In this document: positions 8,345-17,297 of the stretch, in pieces | Layout: the number at the start of each line of letters is the position of its first letter | Numbering within the stretch: the stretch's first letter is position 1 | Source: Bacteroidales bacterium | GTDB taxonomy: Bacteria; Bacteroidota; Bacteroidia; Bacteroidales; WCHB1-69 | Direction of reading: 5' to 3' | DNA: 27,996 bases | Assembly (NCBI GenBank): GCA_017394765.1 | Contig: JAFPXF010000093.1 | Span: 1 to 27,996, forward strand | Notes under the pieces: model-generated | Seen by the model: only the letters and a program-made list of their open reading frames with translations | Database searches by the model: none | What the model was told of the DNA's origin: nothing | Position numbers and translations under genes: made by a program

Positions 8345-8402
8345 CAAACTTTATGTTACTCTTGTAACAAGATACAGGAAAAAAGCATCTTAGTTGTAGT
8401 TT

Positions 8403-10856
8403 ATGTTCAACCAGACGGTCCTTCCAAAACAGCATCCACACGCCAGTCTCTCCTTCTGGAGGAGATGGTGCCGGCAGTGCATCGTCTTTGCCATGCTGGC
8501 AGTCAGCACTTTCCAAGGGAAGGCCTTGCCAGGGCGGGATCTTCCTGCTTTTGACGCCCACCGTGTCCTCTCCGACACCACTTTCGTGCAGGACAGCATC
8601 TGCGATTTCCTGTTGCCCTACATCTGGAACGGGGTCACTTTCACGCAGGCGGGCACGCAGACCGCTGTGCTCACCGCCTCGGACGGCAGCGACAGCGTGG
8701 TGGTGATGACCCTTGTGGTCGGCACGCCGACCTACCTTTCCGTTTTTGGCAACGCCTGCGAGGGCGAAAACTACACCGAGCATGGTTTCAACCTGCCGTC
8801 CGATAGTGTCCACGGGGGGCCCACGCGCGTATATGTGCGCACCTCGCCCAACGGGACAGGCTGCGACAGCATCATCACGCTTACCCTTAGCATCAACCCG
8901 TTGCCCACCATACACAGTTCCGGCGACACCATCCTCGACCCGGGCCAAAGCGTTGCTCTTTCCGCCTCCGGTGCCGATTACTATGTATGGGCACCCGCCA
9001 GCAATCTCAGCAACACGATCACGAACAATACCGTCTGCACGCCTGACCATTCGATGTACGTCTTTGTTTCCGGCTACAACACGGGCATCAACCTGATTGG
9101 CAACGGTGACTTCGAGCAAGGCAGCGCCGGATTCACAAGCGACTACACCCTGAACACCAATTTGTGGGGCGAGGGGACCTACTATGTGGGCAGCAACGCC
9201 AGCACCTACCACACCAACTTCCAAGGGGCACAAGACCACACTTCCGGGCATGGCAACTACATGATTGTCAATGGGGCCACATACCCCGGCACAATTGTCT
9301 GGTCACAGACCATCAACGTCACACCCGGCACCGACTATGCCTTCACCACATGGGTCACCACCGTGGCCAACAGTCCATGGGCCGAGCTGCAGTTCAGCAT
9401 CAACGGGCAACAGATCGGCAACGTCTTCACCGCGCCCTCCACCTATGGGCAGGCCAACACATGGCACAATTTCTACATCGTCTGGAACAGCGGCACCAAC
9501 ACACAAGCCACCATCTCCATTATCAATCAGAACACCGTGGCGGGCGGCAACGACTTCGGATTGGATGACATCTCCTTTTTCAAGCTCACCAACTGCGGTA
9601 TCACCGACACCATCCAAGTGCTTGTTCGCCACTTCGAAGACACGGCCATCTGCTCATACGACCTCCCGTTCACCTGGTATGGGGTCACCTTCACCAGTTC
9701 GGATTCCTTGGAGCACATCATGGTCAACCCCAACGGTGTGGACGATGCCGTTGTGATGAACGTGGAGATCGTGGAGAGCCTGAAACCCGATTTGGGCGAG
9801 GACTTCATCCTATGCTTTGGCGATATGCGAGAGCTCTCATTGGACAGCGTTCCGCCCGATGTGTCCGTCTTATGGAACACAGGAGACACCACCTCCAGCA
9901 TCTTCGTCCTCGCCGAAGGGTCATACGATGTGAGTGTCATCGGCAGTTCCTCCAGCGGAGCATATCAGTGTTATGGACGCGACACGGTTTTGGTCACCTC
10001 CGCCGACCAGCCGCAGATCGACTTTGAAGCAAATCCCAGACAAGGGTGCATCCCTTTGGATGTGCGCGTCACCAACCATACCATCCCCGATTCCTGCACC
10101 CACGAGTGGTATCTTTACGATGCCAACGGGAATCTGGCTTACGCATCCATTCTCGCCGAACCGGACTTCCATTTTGAAGAACCGGGCACACACACTCTGC
10201 AGTACATTGTCACCTCGCAATATGGATGCACGGACTCCATCATCATACCCAACTACATTGAAGCCAGTTTCCAACCTTTGGCGGAATTCACCGCGGAACC
10301 GGAGATTGCGCTCATGAGTGAGAACGGAGGGCAAGTTGCCTTTACCAACTATGCTGATCGCGCAAGCACCCTCTATGCCACCATCATCTGGGATTTTGAC
10401 GATGGCGAGATTGACAGCACCAACTTTGAGCCCACGCACACCTATTCGCAATGGGGAGACTACAATGTCACGTTGCGCATCGTGACAGAGGCGGGGTGCA
10501 ACAGCGAGATCACGCACACTGTCGTCATCGAAGACGACCTGATTTTCCCCAACGTCATCACGCCAAACGGCGACAATCTCAACGATGTTTTTGCCATCGG
10601 GAATCTGAACACGAACATCAACACCGAGGATCCCGACAAATTCCGCCACAACGAGCTGTTCATCCACGATCGTTGGGGCAAGAAAGTGTATGAAGCCCAC
10701 GACTACGACACCTATGCCAAGAATGGCCAAGTCGTCCGAGGAACGCAGTATTTTGACGGCACCGGGCTGCCCGATGGCGTCTATTACTATAGTTTCTATT
10801 ACAAAGGGAAAGCAAAAACGGTAAGCTACAATGGGTCACTCACCATTATTCGGTAG
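8403..10856 (+). CDS. Large secreted PKD-domain protein with T9SS type B (CHU_C) sorting domain
   Basis: This 817-residue protein is a predicted surface or secreted protein. The basic N-terminus is followed by a hydrophobic stretch (about 26-38, CIVFAMLAVSTF), read as a signal peptide. Three related repeats with an IC-x3-LP-x-xW-x-GVTFT or CDSIITLTL pattern lie at about 63-105, 112-163 and 412-456. A jelly-roll-like segment (about 229-395, NLIGNGDFEQG to DFGLDDISFF) resembles carbohydrate-binding or cell-adhesion modules. Two PKD-like domains follow (about 537-615 and 625-708, IIWDFDDGE, THTYSQWGDYNVTLRI). The C-terminus (713-817: FPNVITPNGDNLNDVF, DRWGKKVYE, DGVYYYSFYY) is a gliding-motility/CHU_C type B sorting domain. 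No catalytic motif is visible. Its base composition is more GC-rich than that of its neighbours. It converges on the OstA-like gene. Confidence 0.88.
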   Translation: MFNQTVLPKQHPHASLSFWRRWCRQCIVFAMLAVSTFQGKALPGRDLPAFDAHRVLSDTTFVQDSICDFLLPYIWNGVTFTQAGTQTAVLTASDGSDSVVVMTLVVGTPTYLSVFGNACEGENYTEHGFNLPSDSVHGGPTRVYVRTSPNGTGCDSIITLTLSINPLPTIHSSGDTILDPGQSVALSASGADYYVWAPASNLSNTITNNTVCTPDHSMYVFVSGYNTGINLIGNGDFEQGSAGFTSDYTLNTNLWGEGTYYVGSNASTYHTNFQGAQDHTSGHGNYMIVNGATYPGTIVWSQTINVTPGTDYAFTTWVTTVANSPWAELQFSINGQQIGNVFTAPSTYGQANTWHNFYIVWNSGTNTQATISIINQNTVAGGNDFGLDDISFFKLTNCGITDTIQVLVRHFEDTAICSYDLPFTWYGVTFTSSDSLEHIMVNPNGVDDAVVMNVEIVESLKPDLGEDFILCFGDMRELSLDSVPPDVSVLWNTGDTTSSIFVLAEGSYDVSVIGSSSSGAYQCYGRDTVLVTSADQPQIDFEANPRQGCIPLDVRVTNHTIPDSCTHEWYLYDANGNLAYASILAEPDFHFEEPGTHTLQYIVTSQYGCTDSIIIPNYIEASFQPLAEFTAEPEIALMSENGGQVAFTNYADRASTLYATIIWDFDDGEIDSTNFEPTHTYSQWGDYNVTLRIVTEAGCNSEITHTVVIEDDLIFPNVITPNGDNLNDVFAIGNLNTNINTEDPDKFRHNELFIHDRWGKKVYEAHDYDTYAKNGQVVRGTQYFDGTGLPDGVYYYSFYYKGKAKTVSYNGSLTIIR

Positions 10857-10906
10857 CACAGTCACATCAATACCGGCACTGATAATTCAACCGTTCAGCG
10901 AAGGCA

Positions 10907-12433
10907 TCATTTGATCCTTGGGATCGGATTCACATAAACATCCTCCTGCTTACGGGGACGATACTCCGGCAGCCAGCGGAAGTCCTGCAATTTTCGGTCT
11001 TTCTCCTCAAAACTCTCATCCGGATACACCTTGCCGTCGGGAGCGTCATAAAAGCGGATCTGTTGAATCTTATTGTTCTCAAGAAAAATACGCATTTCAC
11101 TCGTGATAGAGGTGTTAACTCCGATCAAAGAGCTGTCCTCTTCCTGCAGGTAATAGACGCACTCCGCATTGCCCACCACATCCACCTGATACAGTTTCTT
11201 ATCTCTCACAAAACCTTTAATCCGCACGCCCTTGATTTGGTTAAACTCAGTATCATCGAACAGGCCGCCGACAATAAACCCTGCTTTGCAGAGTTCGATG
11301 GTGGAATTGGCGGAGTCGATCATCGTATAGCGTATGGTGTCGCCTGACAATTGGAATTCATCGGCCCACAATACCGGATTGTAATACATGTTCAGCACGG
11401 AATCCGCACGCACCAGGGCCATGGAATCACACGCGCCTTGCATATCCTTGCGGTAGAATTTCACCTTGTTGTAGGCACGCGCCCACTGCATCTGCTCTTC
11501 ATCGTCAATAAAAAGTTTTAGGGTATCCGAATGCAGGAACAACGAGTCACGATTTTCATCAATAAGTATCAACAGATTGCTGTCCGTGGCAATTGAGACG
11601 CCGCCTTTTTGATAATACTCCACATAATCGCCCTTTAGCACATACTTGTCCGCAGTATCGACCAAGGTGGCTCCCAACCAGGCACGGCCAAAAGAGCGAG
11701 AACGGTCATAATAGACGCTGTCCGCGAACATGGAACGAGCTCCGTTATACAGCTGCACATCCTGTGCCAACGTGGAGATCTCACGTTCTGTGTCATACCA
11801 TCCTGATGTGGTGTATATATCCTGCTCATCGGAATGAAGGTGCGTTCGGGAGACAAAATAGGCGATCTTTGAAGATGCATTGTATTTCAAAGCGTCACAA
11901 TCCACACGATAGGTGCTGTTCCACAACAGTACATTGTCTTTCGCAACGGCATCATCTGTCTTGGTGTAATACCAACCTTGCACGCTGGTCATCGTGTCCT
12001 TGTCATTCACCAACTTGCCGCCAGTGACAAAATAGCCGACATCCTCCGCTGTGTTGTATATCAAACTGTCGGAAAGCAAATAAGCAGCTCCCTTCTCCAA
12101 TCTGACAGACAAGGCTATCGAAGCGGTCTTGTCGTCACCATCGTAATAGGCACGACGGCCATAGAGACGCACCGAGTCGCCCACGAAAATCCTCACCTTA
12201 TCGCCAAAAGCAATAATGTAGTTATCCGCATCAAAGAGATAGGCACTGTCGCAATAGCCACGCACATTGTCTTGGGCAAAAGCCACGTTTCCAATAAGTC
12301 GCTGGGCACCCGGCATGAAATCTTCGTCATAAAAGCCCATGTCCGCACGATATTTGATCCTGCGGTTCTCCTGGGCTCTTGATTGAGGGACGAGCCAAGC
12401 TACAAGCAGCAGACAAAACAGGAGCTTTCTCAT
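10907..12433 (-). CDS. OstA-like (LptA-type) LPS transport protein
   Basis: This 508-residue exported protein has a signal peptide at 1-20 (MRKLLFCLLLVAWLVPQSRA) and then an almost entirely beta-stranded body. It has many short repeats of the type DSAYLFDADNYIIAFGDKVRI, RRAYYDGDDKTASI and DSLIYNTAEDVGYF. This is the pattern of OstA/LptA/LptD N-terminal jelly-roll domains, which bind lipid A and bridge the periplasm during LPS transport. It is longer than a single LptA (about 180 residues), as Bacteroidetes OstA-like proteins generally are. No beta-barrel LptD domain is present. It starts 6 bp after the upstream lipoprotein gene, so the two form an operon. It may act with the lipid A enzymes encoded at 3333-5332; that link is inferred. 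Confidence 0.85.
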   Translation of the reverse strand: MRKLLFCLLLVAWLVPQSRAQENRRIKYRADMGFYDEDFMPGAQRLIGNVAFAQDNVRGYCDSAYLFDADNYIIAFGDKVRIFVGDSVRLYGRRAYYDGDDKTASIALSVRLEKGAAYLLSDSLIYNTAEDVGYFVTGGKLVNDKDTMTSVQGWYYTKTDDAVAKDNVLLWNSTYRVDCDALKYNASSKIAYFVSRTHLHSDEQDIYTTSGWYDTEREISTLAQDVQLYNGARSMFADSVYYDRSRSFGRAWLGATLVDTADKYVLKGDYVEYYQKGGVSIATDSNLLILIDENRDSLFLHSDTLKLFIDDEEQMQWARAYNKVKFYRKDMQGACDSMALVRADSVLNMYYNPVLWADEFQLSGDTIRYTMIDSANSTIELCKAGFIVGGLFDDTEFNQIKGVRIKGFVRDKKLYQVDVVGNAECVYYLQEEDSSLIGVNTSITSEMRIFLENNKIQQIRFYDAPDGKVYPDESFEEKDRKLQDFRWLPEYRPRKQEDVYVNPIPRIK

Positions 12434-12439
12434 CGCGAA

Positions 12440-13102
12440 CTACTCTGACAAGGTGGAATCAACCGTCTCCGAGACAATCCTATCCTTTTTAAACAAAATT
12501 TCTTTTATAACGGATCCCGAAGGAGAATAATGGAGCTCCTTACCGTCTTTCAAGTTGTTCACATACTGCGTGCTACGCATCGGGAGACCACGATGGTCAT
12601 AAAAAACGACCTCACCCGTGCCTCTCTCGAACGAGCCTTCCCCGACGATGACGCCACGATCATCATAATATTTCCAATCCCCATCGAAGAGGTTGTCCTT
12701 GAACGAGCCCTCCACCTTCAATTCCCCTGTCACATGGTAACCTTTATGCGGGCCGTTCTTTACGCCATGCACATACGTAAACTCCTGTGCCTTTGATCCA
12801 TTTGCCAAATAATTGGTCTCCACGCCTTCTATGGAATCATTCACATAGGTGCAATGGGTATCCAGCATTCCGTTCTCAAAATACCGGTTGAATTCGCCAT
12901 GACGTTTGCCGTTTTTCATCCACATTTCTATTTCCACGGTATTGGGGATATCGTAATAATAGACCGACTTCCCGTTTTCCTTACCCATTCGATACTGAAT
13001 AGACGACTGGACATTACCGTCGGGATAATAAGTTTTCACCGTTTTAGTACAGGATGAACACAAAAACAGAACTGCGCACAGCAGCCATAGCACATTCTTC
13101 AT
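12440..13102 (-). CDS. MORN/YwqK-like repeat lipoprotein
   Basis: This 220-residue protein begins with a lipoprotein-type signal ending at Cys18 (VLFLCSSC). The rest is a ladder of MORN-like repeats: YYPDGNVQSSIQYRMGKENG, MKNGKRHGEFNRYFENGMLD, NGPHKGYHVTGELKVEGSFK, FDGDWKYYDDRGVIVGEGSF and KDGKELHYSPSGSV. Such proteins are often labelled YwqK family antitoxin, but nothing here suggests a toxin-antitoxin pair. It precedes the OstA-like gene by 6 bp, so an accessory envelope role is plausible. The -33 position of a classical lipobox is imperfect (Cys15 at -3), so lipidation is likely but not certain. Confidence 0.8.
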   Translation of the reverse strand: MKNVLWLLCAVLFLCSSCTKTVKTYYPDGNVQSSIQYRMGKENGKSVYYYDIPNTVEIEMWMKNGKRHGEFNRYFENGMLDTHCTYVNDSIEGVETNYLANGSKAQEFTYVHGVKNGPHKGYHVTGELKVEGSFKDNLFDGDWKYYDDRGVIVGEGSFERGTGEVVFYDHRGLPMRSTQYVNNLKDGKELHYSPSGSVIKEILFKKDRIVSETVDSTLSE

Positions 13103-13122
13103 AGCAATGGAATAAAAGCGCG

Positions 13123-13130
13123 CAAAAATA
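13123..13130 (-). promoter_or_regulatory. Bacteroidetes -7 box (TATTTTTG) for the lipoprotein-OstA operon
   Basis: The minus strand reads TATTTTTGCGCG, 20 bp upstream of the start at 13102. It abuts the U-tract of the preceding gene's terminator. Confidence 0.6.
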
Positions 13131-13193
13131 CAAAAAAAAGGATTGGGAAGTGCCTTTTATGAGCACACGGGCTCATTGGCACTTCCACAATCC
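13129..13193 (-). terminator. Long intrinsic terminator after the T9SS type A gene
   Basis: Arms at 13140-13154 and 13178-13193 form a 15-bp stem with one bulged base (GGATTG and GGAAGTGCC on one side). A second 6-bp stem, ATGAGC/GCTCAT, lies inside it. On the minus strand a U-run follows (plus-strand A-run at 13132-13139). It begins 7 bp past the stop at 13201. Confidence 0.87.
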
Positions 13194-13200
13194 GAAATGA

Positions 13201-14748
13201 TCAGTATCGCACCACTTTCTTCCGGGCCACACCTTGAGGCAGGCGAACAGATAAAACATACATGCCGCGCGGGTATTGTGCCAAGGAGATTACAGAAAAA
13301 GGAGCGCTCCACTCTTGCAGCACATTGCCCTGCAGGTCGAGCAATGTGACGGCAAGTACCTGAATATGGCCGGTATGCAACGTGATTCTGTCCGTTGTAG
13401 GGTTAGGGTAGATGCAAACAGGAATGCTTTCGTAATCCAGCACGCCCGTGGTGTCATGATCCTCGCCCGAGAATCTGTCAATGACAATGTTATTCAACTG
13501 TGTGTTTCCCTTGTTGCATTGCATGAGTTTCCAACGCACATATCGAGTGCTTTCTTGCAGCGGATATCCGCCCAAACGGACAAACTCGTCGGTGGAAATA
13601 TCATTTTCTGTCAGATGGACGATGGACGACCAATTTTGTCCGTCCGCAGATTCTTCCACATAAAAGAGCACGCCCTCGTATGCTGCCGGGGCAGAGCCGC
13701 CGGCACGTCCTTTCAGCTCAAACGCCAACGAACCCGGAGCACTGTCCAGATGGGCCACCAAAGCAGCTTCACCCGCGTGGGCAGTCTCGAATTTCGCGGA
13801 GCCATCGGCATACGATGAGCCCAGATGATAACCTCTGAAACCCGGCAACAGCGTGATGTCCGACTTGTCGCCGTCACTGTTGCCGGAGAGATCCAAGGGC
13901 AGGGTCACCACGGAATTGGTGTCTAAGATGACGTACGAGGCAGTTGCCACCTCACTGTCGTACATGCCCGCATGAACGGCCAATGCCTTGACGGTCACAG
14001 AGGACACCACACTGACAGGTCCCAAATAACGATTGGAAGAGGTTGTCGGAGCGGAGCCGTCCATAGTGTAAAAGATGTCCGCACCGCCTGTTGGCGAAGT
14101 CATGGTCACCATTTGGGGCTCATAGTATGTGCCGCCGGAAGGTGAAAAGACGGGCTTGGAGACAGTCTCCAAAACCGTCTCCTCCCCCACCACGATGGCA
14201 ATATCGTCCAAACGGTAGTCCACATGTGCCAGATTGGAGAAACGGACATGGAGATTGGCGCAAGATGGCACACCACGGTATCGCACCCGATGCCATCCGG
14301 AAGTGCCCGTGCCCGTGGGCAACGTGTCTTCCATGAACAGGCGAGTCCACACCGCACTGTCGGCAGAGACCTCTACCACGAAATTGCTCCCATTTTCGGC
14401 GTTTGTCTTGCGAATGGCGCAGTAGAGGGAAAGATTAGTGTCGGCGGAAGTATTCAAGCCGGAGAATTGGAACCATTTCACCGTGTCGTTCAACATCACA
14501 TTGCCGCCACCCGAAGCCCCGCCATAGCCACTGGATGCCGAGGAAGTCCGCACGTCACATGTGCCATCTCCCGAATAGAGGACAACAGAATTCTCCCAAC
14601 CCGTATAGTTCTGCACCAGCGTATTGGACGCCGGCACCCCCATATTCTCATGATACAATACCGTTTGCGACCAGCCCTGTATCACAGCCGAGACAAAAGA
14701 CAAAGAAATTACAACAATCTTGAATTTGGAAATATTAAATTTTTTCAT
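13201..14748 (-). CDS. Secreted multidomain protein with T9SS type A sorting domain
   Basis: This 515-residue protein has a signal peptide at 1-28 (ending IQGWSQ). A first jelly-roll-like domain spans about 30-188, ending HVDYRLDDIAIVVGE. A chitobiase/beta-hexosaminidase C-terminal-like Ig fold follows at about 198-273 (PVFSPSGGTYYEPQMVTMTS, IFYTMDGSAPT). A second jelly-roll-like domain spans about 283-428. The T9SS type A sorting region is about 442-515 (CIYPNPTTDRI, LLDLQGNVLQEW, YPRGMYVLSV, KKVVRY). No catalytic residues are recognisable, so it may be adhesive or glycan-binding. It is transcribed alone from an AT-rich promoter region and ended by a long hairpin terminator. Confidence 0.85.
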   Translation of the reverse strand: MKKFNISKFKIVVISLSFVSAVIQGWSQTVLYHENMGVPASNTLVQNYTGWENSVVLYSGDGTCDVRTSSASSGYGGASGGGNVMLNDTVKWFQFSGLNTSADTNLSLYCAIRKTNAENGSNFVVEVSADSAVWTRLFMEDTLPTGTGTSGWHRVRYRGVPSCANLHVRFSNLAHVDYRLDDIAIVVGEETVLETVSKPVFSPSGGTYYEPQMVTMTSPTGGADIFYTMDGSAPTTSSNRYLGPVSVVSSVTVKALAVHAGMYDSEVATASYVILDTNSVVTLPLDLSGNSDGDKSDITLLPGFRGYHLGSSYADGSAKFETAHAGEAALVAHLDSAPGSLAFELKGRAGGSAPAAYEGVLFYVEESADGQNWSSIVHLTENDISTDEFVRLGGYPLQESTRYVRWKLMQCNKGNTQLNNIVIDRFSGEDHDTTGVLDYESIPVCIYPNPTTDRITLHTGHIQVLAVTLLDLQGNVLQEWSAPFSVISLAQYPRGMYVLSVRLPQGVARKKVVRY

Positions 14749-14831
14749 AAATAGTTTTTTTTAATATTATAATCATATAAACTTGTGTTATAATAATTTA
14801 CAACAACAAATCTATGCGCACAAAAACAGTG

Positions 14832-14839
14832 CAAATATA
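14832..14839 (-). promoter_or_regulatory. Candidate -7 box (TATATTTG) for the T9SS type A gene
   Basis: The minus strand reads TATATTTGCAC, 84 bp upstream of the start at 14748. A second match, TAGATTTG, lies closer at 14807-14814; the TTTG of the upstream box is 17 bp from it and could serve as its -33 element. Which of the two is used cannot be decided from sequence. Confidence 0.4.
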
Positions 14840-14906
14840 TAATTTTTTTATAATAAACCAGAAATTTTTTAATTCAATTTTTTATTTTACGAATTATTAT
14901 TTTTTC

Positions 14907-14914
14907 TATCTTTG
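14907..14914 (+). promoter_or_regulatory. Bacteroidetes -7 box (TATCTTTG) for the response regulator gene
   Basis: TATCTTTGC matches TAnnTTTG and is embedded in T-rich sequence, 78 bp upstream of the chosen ATG at 14992. Confidence 0.55.
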
Positions 14915-14991
14915 CAAGCTGATAATTATTATGCCCCATAAGATTTGTTGGGCAAATGCGTTATATTGACGTTTCATTTAAAATCGAGAAG

Positions 14992-15672
14992 ATGGAATCT
15001 ATAAAAATCTTATTTGCAGAAGACGACGTGAATTTGGGCAAGGTACTCACCACCTATCTCACATCGAAGGGATTTGAAGTCAACCATGCCACCAACGGCG
15101 AGATTGCATACGAATCTTTTTGCACCAACACATTCGACATCTGCATCATTGACGTAATGATGCCGCTCATGGACGGTTTCACCTTGGCGCAAGAAATCCG
15201 GAAGTTGGACAAGAAAATACCCATCATATTCTTGACGGCCAAGAATTTGCAAGAAGATTTAATCAAAGGCCTCACCATTGGAGGCGACGACTATATCACC
15301 AAACCTTTCTCCATCGAGGTGCTCTTGGCACGGATTCAGGCCCTGCTACGCCGCACGGTCAAGCAGCAAGAACCGCAAGAGGTGATCGAATTGGGCAGCA
15401 TTCTGTTCGACAAAAAACGCCAGACCCTCACCATCCAAGGCGAGGAGAAGCGCATTTCCACGCGCGAGACACAGCTTTTGGAGATGTTGGTGGACAAGAA
15501 AAACGACATCCTCGAGCGTGGTTACGCCCTCAAGAAGATCTGGGGGGACGACAGTTTCTACAATGCCCGCAACATGGATGTCTATATCACCAAGCTCCGC
15601 AAGTATTTCAAGAGCGAACCGCGCATACAAATCATCAACGTGCACGGCACCGGATTCAAATTTGTGATGTAA
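14992..15672 (+). CDS. rprY: OmpR-family response regulator, RprY-like
   Basis: This 226-residue protein is a cytoplasmic two-component transcription factor. The receiver domain (about 4-118) carries the acidic pair Asp11/Asp12, the phosphoacceptor Asp54 in CIIDVMMP, Thr82 in FLTAK and Lys104 in ITKPF. The C-terminal winged helix (about 130-226) has STRETQLLEML, NARNMDVYITKLRKYF and INVHGTGFKF, as in the RprY/OmpR class of Bacteroidetes. The frame is open from 14956, but MESIKILFAEDD at 14992 matches the usual start of the family. No histidine kinase gene is adjacent, so its partner must be encoded elsewhere. The symbol rests on resemblance and is less certain than the family. It converges on eno across a shared terminator. 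Confidence 0.88.
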   Translation: MESIKILFAEDDVNLGKVLTTYLTSKGFEVNHATNGEIAYESFCTNTFDICIIDVMMPLMDGFTLAQEIRKLDKKIPIIFLTAKNLQEDLIKGLTIGGDDYITKPFSIEVLLARIQALLRRTVKQQEPQEVIELGSILFDKKRQTLTIQGEEKRISTRETQLLEMLVDKKNDILERGYALKKIWGDDSFYNARNMDVYITKLRKYFKSEPRIQIINVHGTGFKFVM

Positions 15673-15786
15673 ATCCTGTGACAGAGGAACAGGGAGCGTG
15701 GCAAAAAAATGGAGACCTTCCGCCATGATTCTCTCCTTACGGATCAAGTCGTTGTATCACTTCGAGCAGAATCGCTTAAGCGCACC

Positions 15787-15821
15787 ATCGTTTACCAACA
15801 ACCGAAGACAATCGTTTACCA
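15787..15821 (+). repeat. 11-bp direct repeat beside the rprY/eno terminator
   Basis: ATCGTTTACCA occurs twice, at 15787-15797 and 15811-15821, 24 bp apart, immediately before the terminator stem. Its significance is unknown. Confidence 0.5.
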
Positions 15822-15856
15822 TAAAAAAGGAGCGGCCAAAACCGCTCCTTTTATAC
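15821..15856. terminator. Bidirectional terminator between rprY-like gene and eno
   Basis: A perfect 11-bp stem, AAAAGGAGCGG / CCGCTCCTTTT (15825-15835 and 15842-15852), closes the 6-base loop CCAAAA. It has an A-run on the left and a T-run on the right, so it can serve both convergent genes. Confidence 0.9.
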
Positions 15857-15875
15857 ATTAATATATGCAATAAAA

Positions 15876-17171
<1,296 letters not shown>

Positions 17172-17195
17172 TTATATATTTTATTAAAAAACGCG

Positions 17196-17203
17196 CAAAG
17201 ATA
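17196..17203 (-). promoter_or_regulatory. Bacteroidetes -7 box (TATCTTTG) for eno
   Basis: The minus strand reads TATCTTTGCGCG, 30 bp upstream of the eno start, in a short divergent region shared with the alpha-2-macroglobulin gene. Confidence 0.6.
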
Positions 17204-17245
17204 CAATTTTCCGAGGACACTACGGAGATTATTCCCATTTTTTTT

Positions 17246-17253
17246 TAAATTTG
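17246..17253 (+). promoter_or_regulatory. Bacteroidetes -7 box (TAAATTTG) for the alpha-2-macroglobulin gene
   Basis: TAAATTTGCCGC matches TAnnTTTG and lies 45 bp upstream of the ATG at 17298. It makes the in-frame ATG at 17259, close to the expected transcription start, an unlikely initiator. Confidence 0.5.
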
Positions 17254-17297
17254 CCGCGTTGAAAAGTCTCGACAGAAATAATTCTAAATGGCTGCAT

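Larger units (their letters stand above)
7978..8402 (+). other. Divergent intergenic region between mpl and the PKD protein gene
   Basis: These 425 AT-rich bases hold the two outward-facing -7 boxes (8020-8027 minus and 8337-8344 plus) and a nested inverted repeat at 8174-8237. A 6-bp hairpin, TGTTAC-TCTT-GTAACA (8354-8369), lies in the predicted leader of the plus-strand gene. I see no convincing coding sequence; the short open frames have no recognisable features. Confidence 0.6.

Noticed and set aside
8061..9251. A 396-residue open frame on the minus strand
   Set aside because: It spans intergenic DNA and the antisense of the PKD protein gene, is compositionally odd and shows no domain.
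9921..10730. A 269-residue open frame on the minus strand
   Set aside because: It is antisense to the PKD and CHU_C domains, which are clearly coding on the plus strand.
10857..10926. A terminator between the convergent PKD and OstA-like genes
   Set aside because: Only a 5-bp GATCC/GGATC hairpin inside the OstA-like coding end was found, with no T-run on either strand.
12440..13102. Reading the YwqK-like repeat protein as the antitoxin of a toxin-antitoxin pair
   Set aside because: No toxin-like gene is adjacent; the partner is an OstA-like protein and the gene carries a lipoprotein signal.
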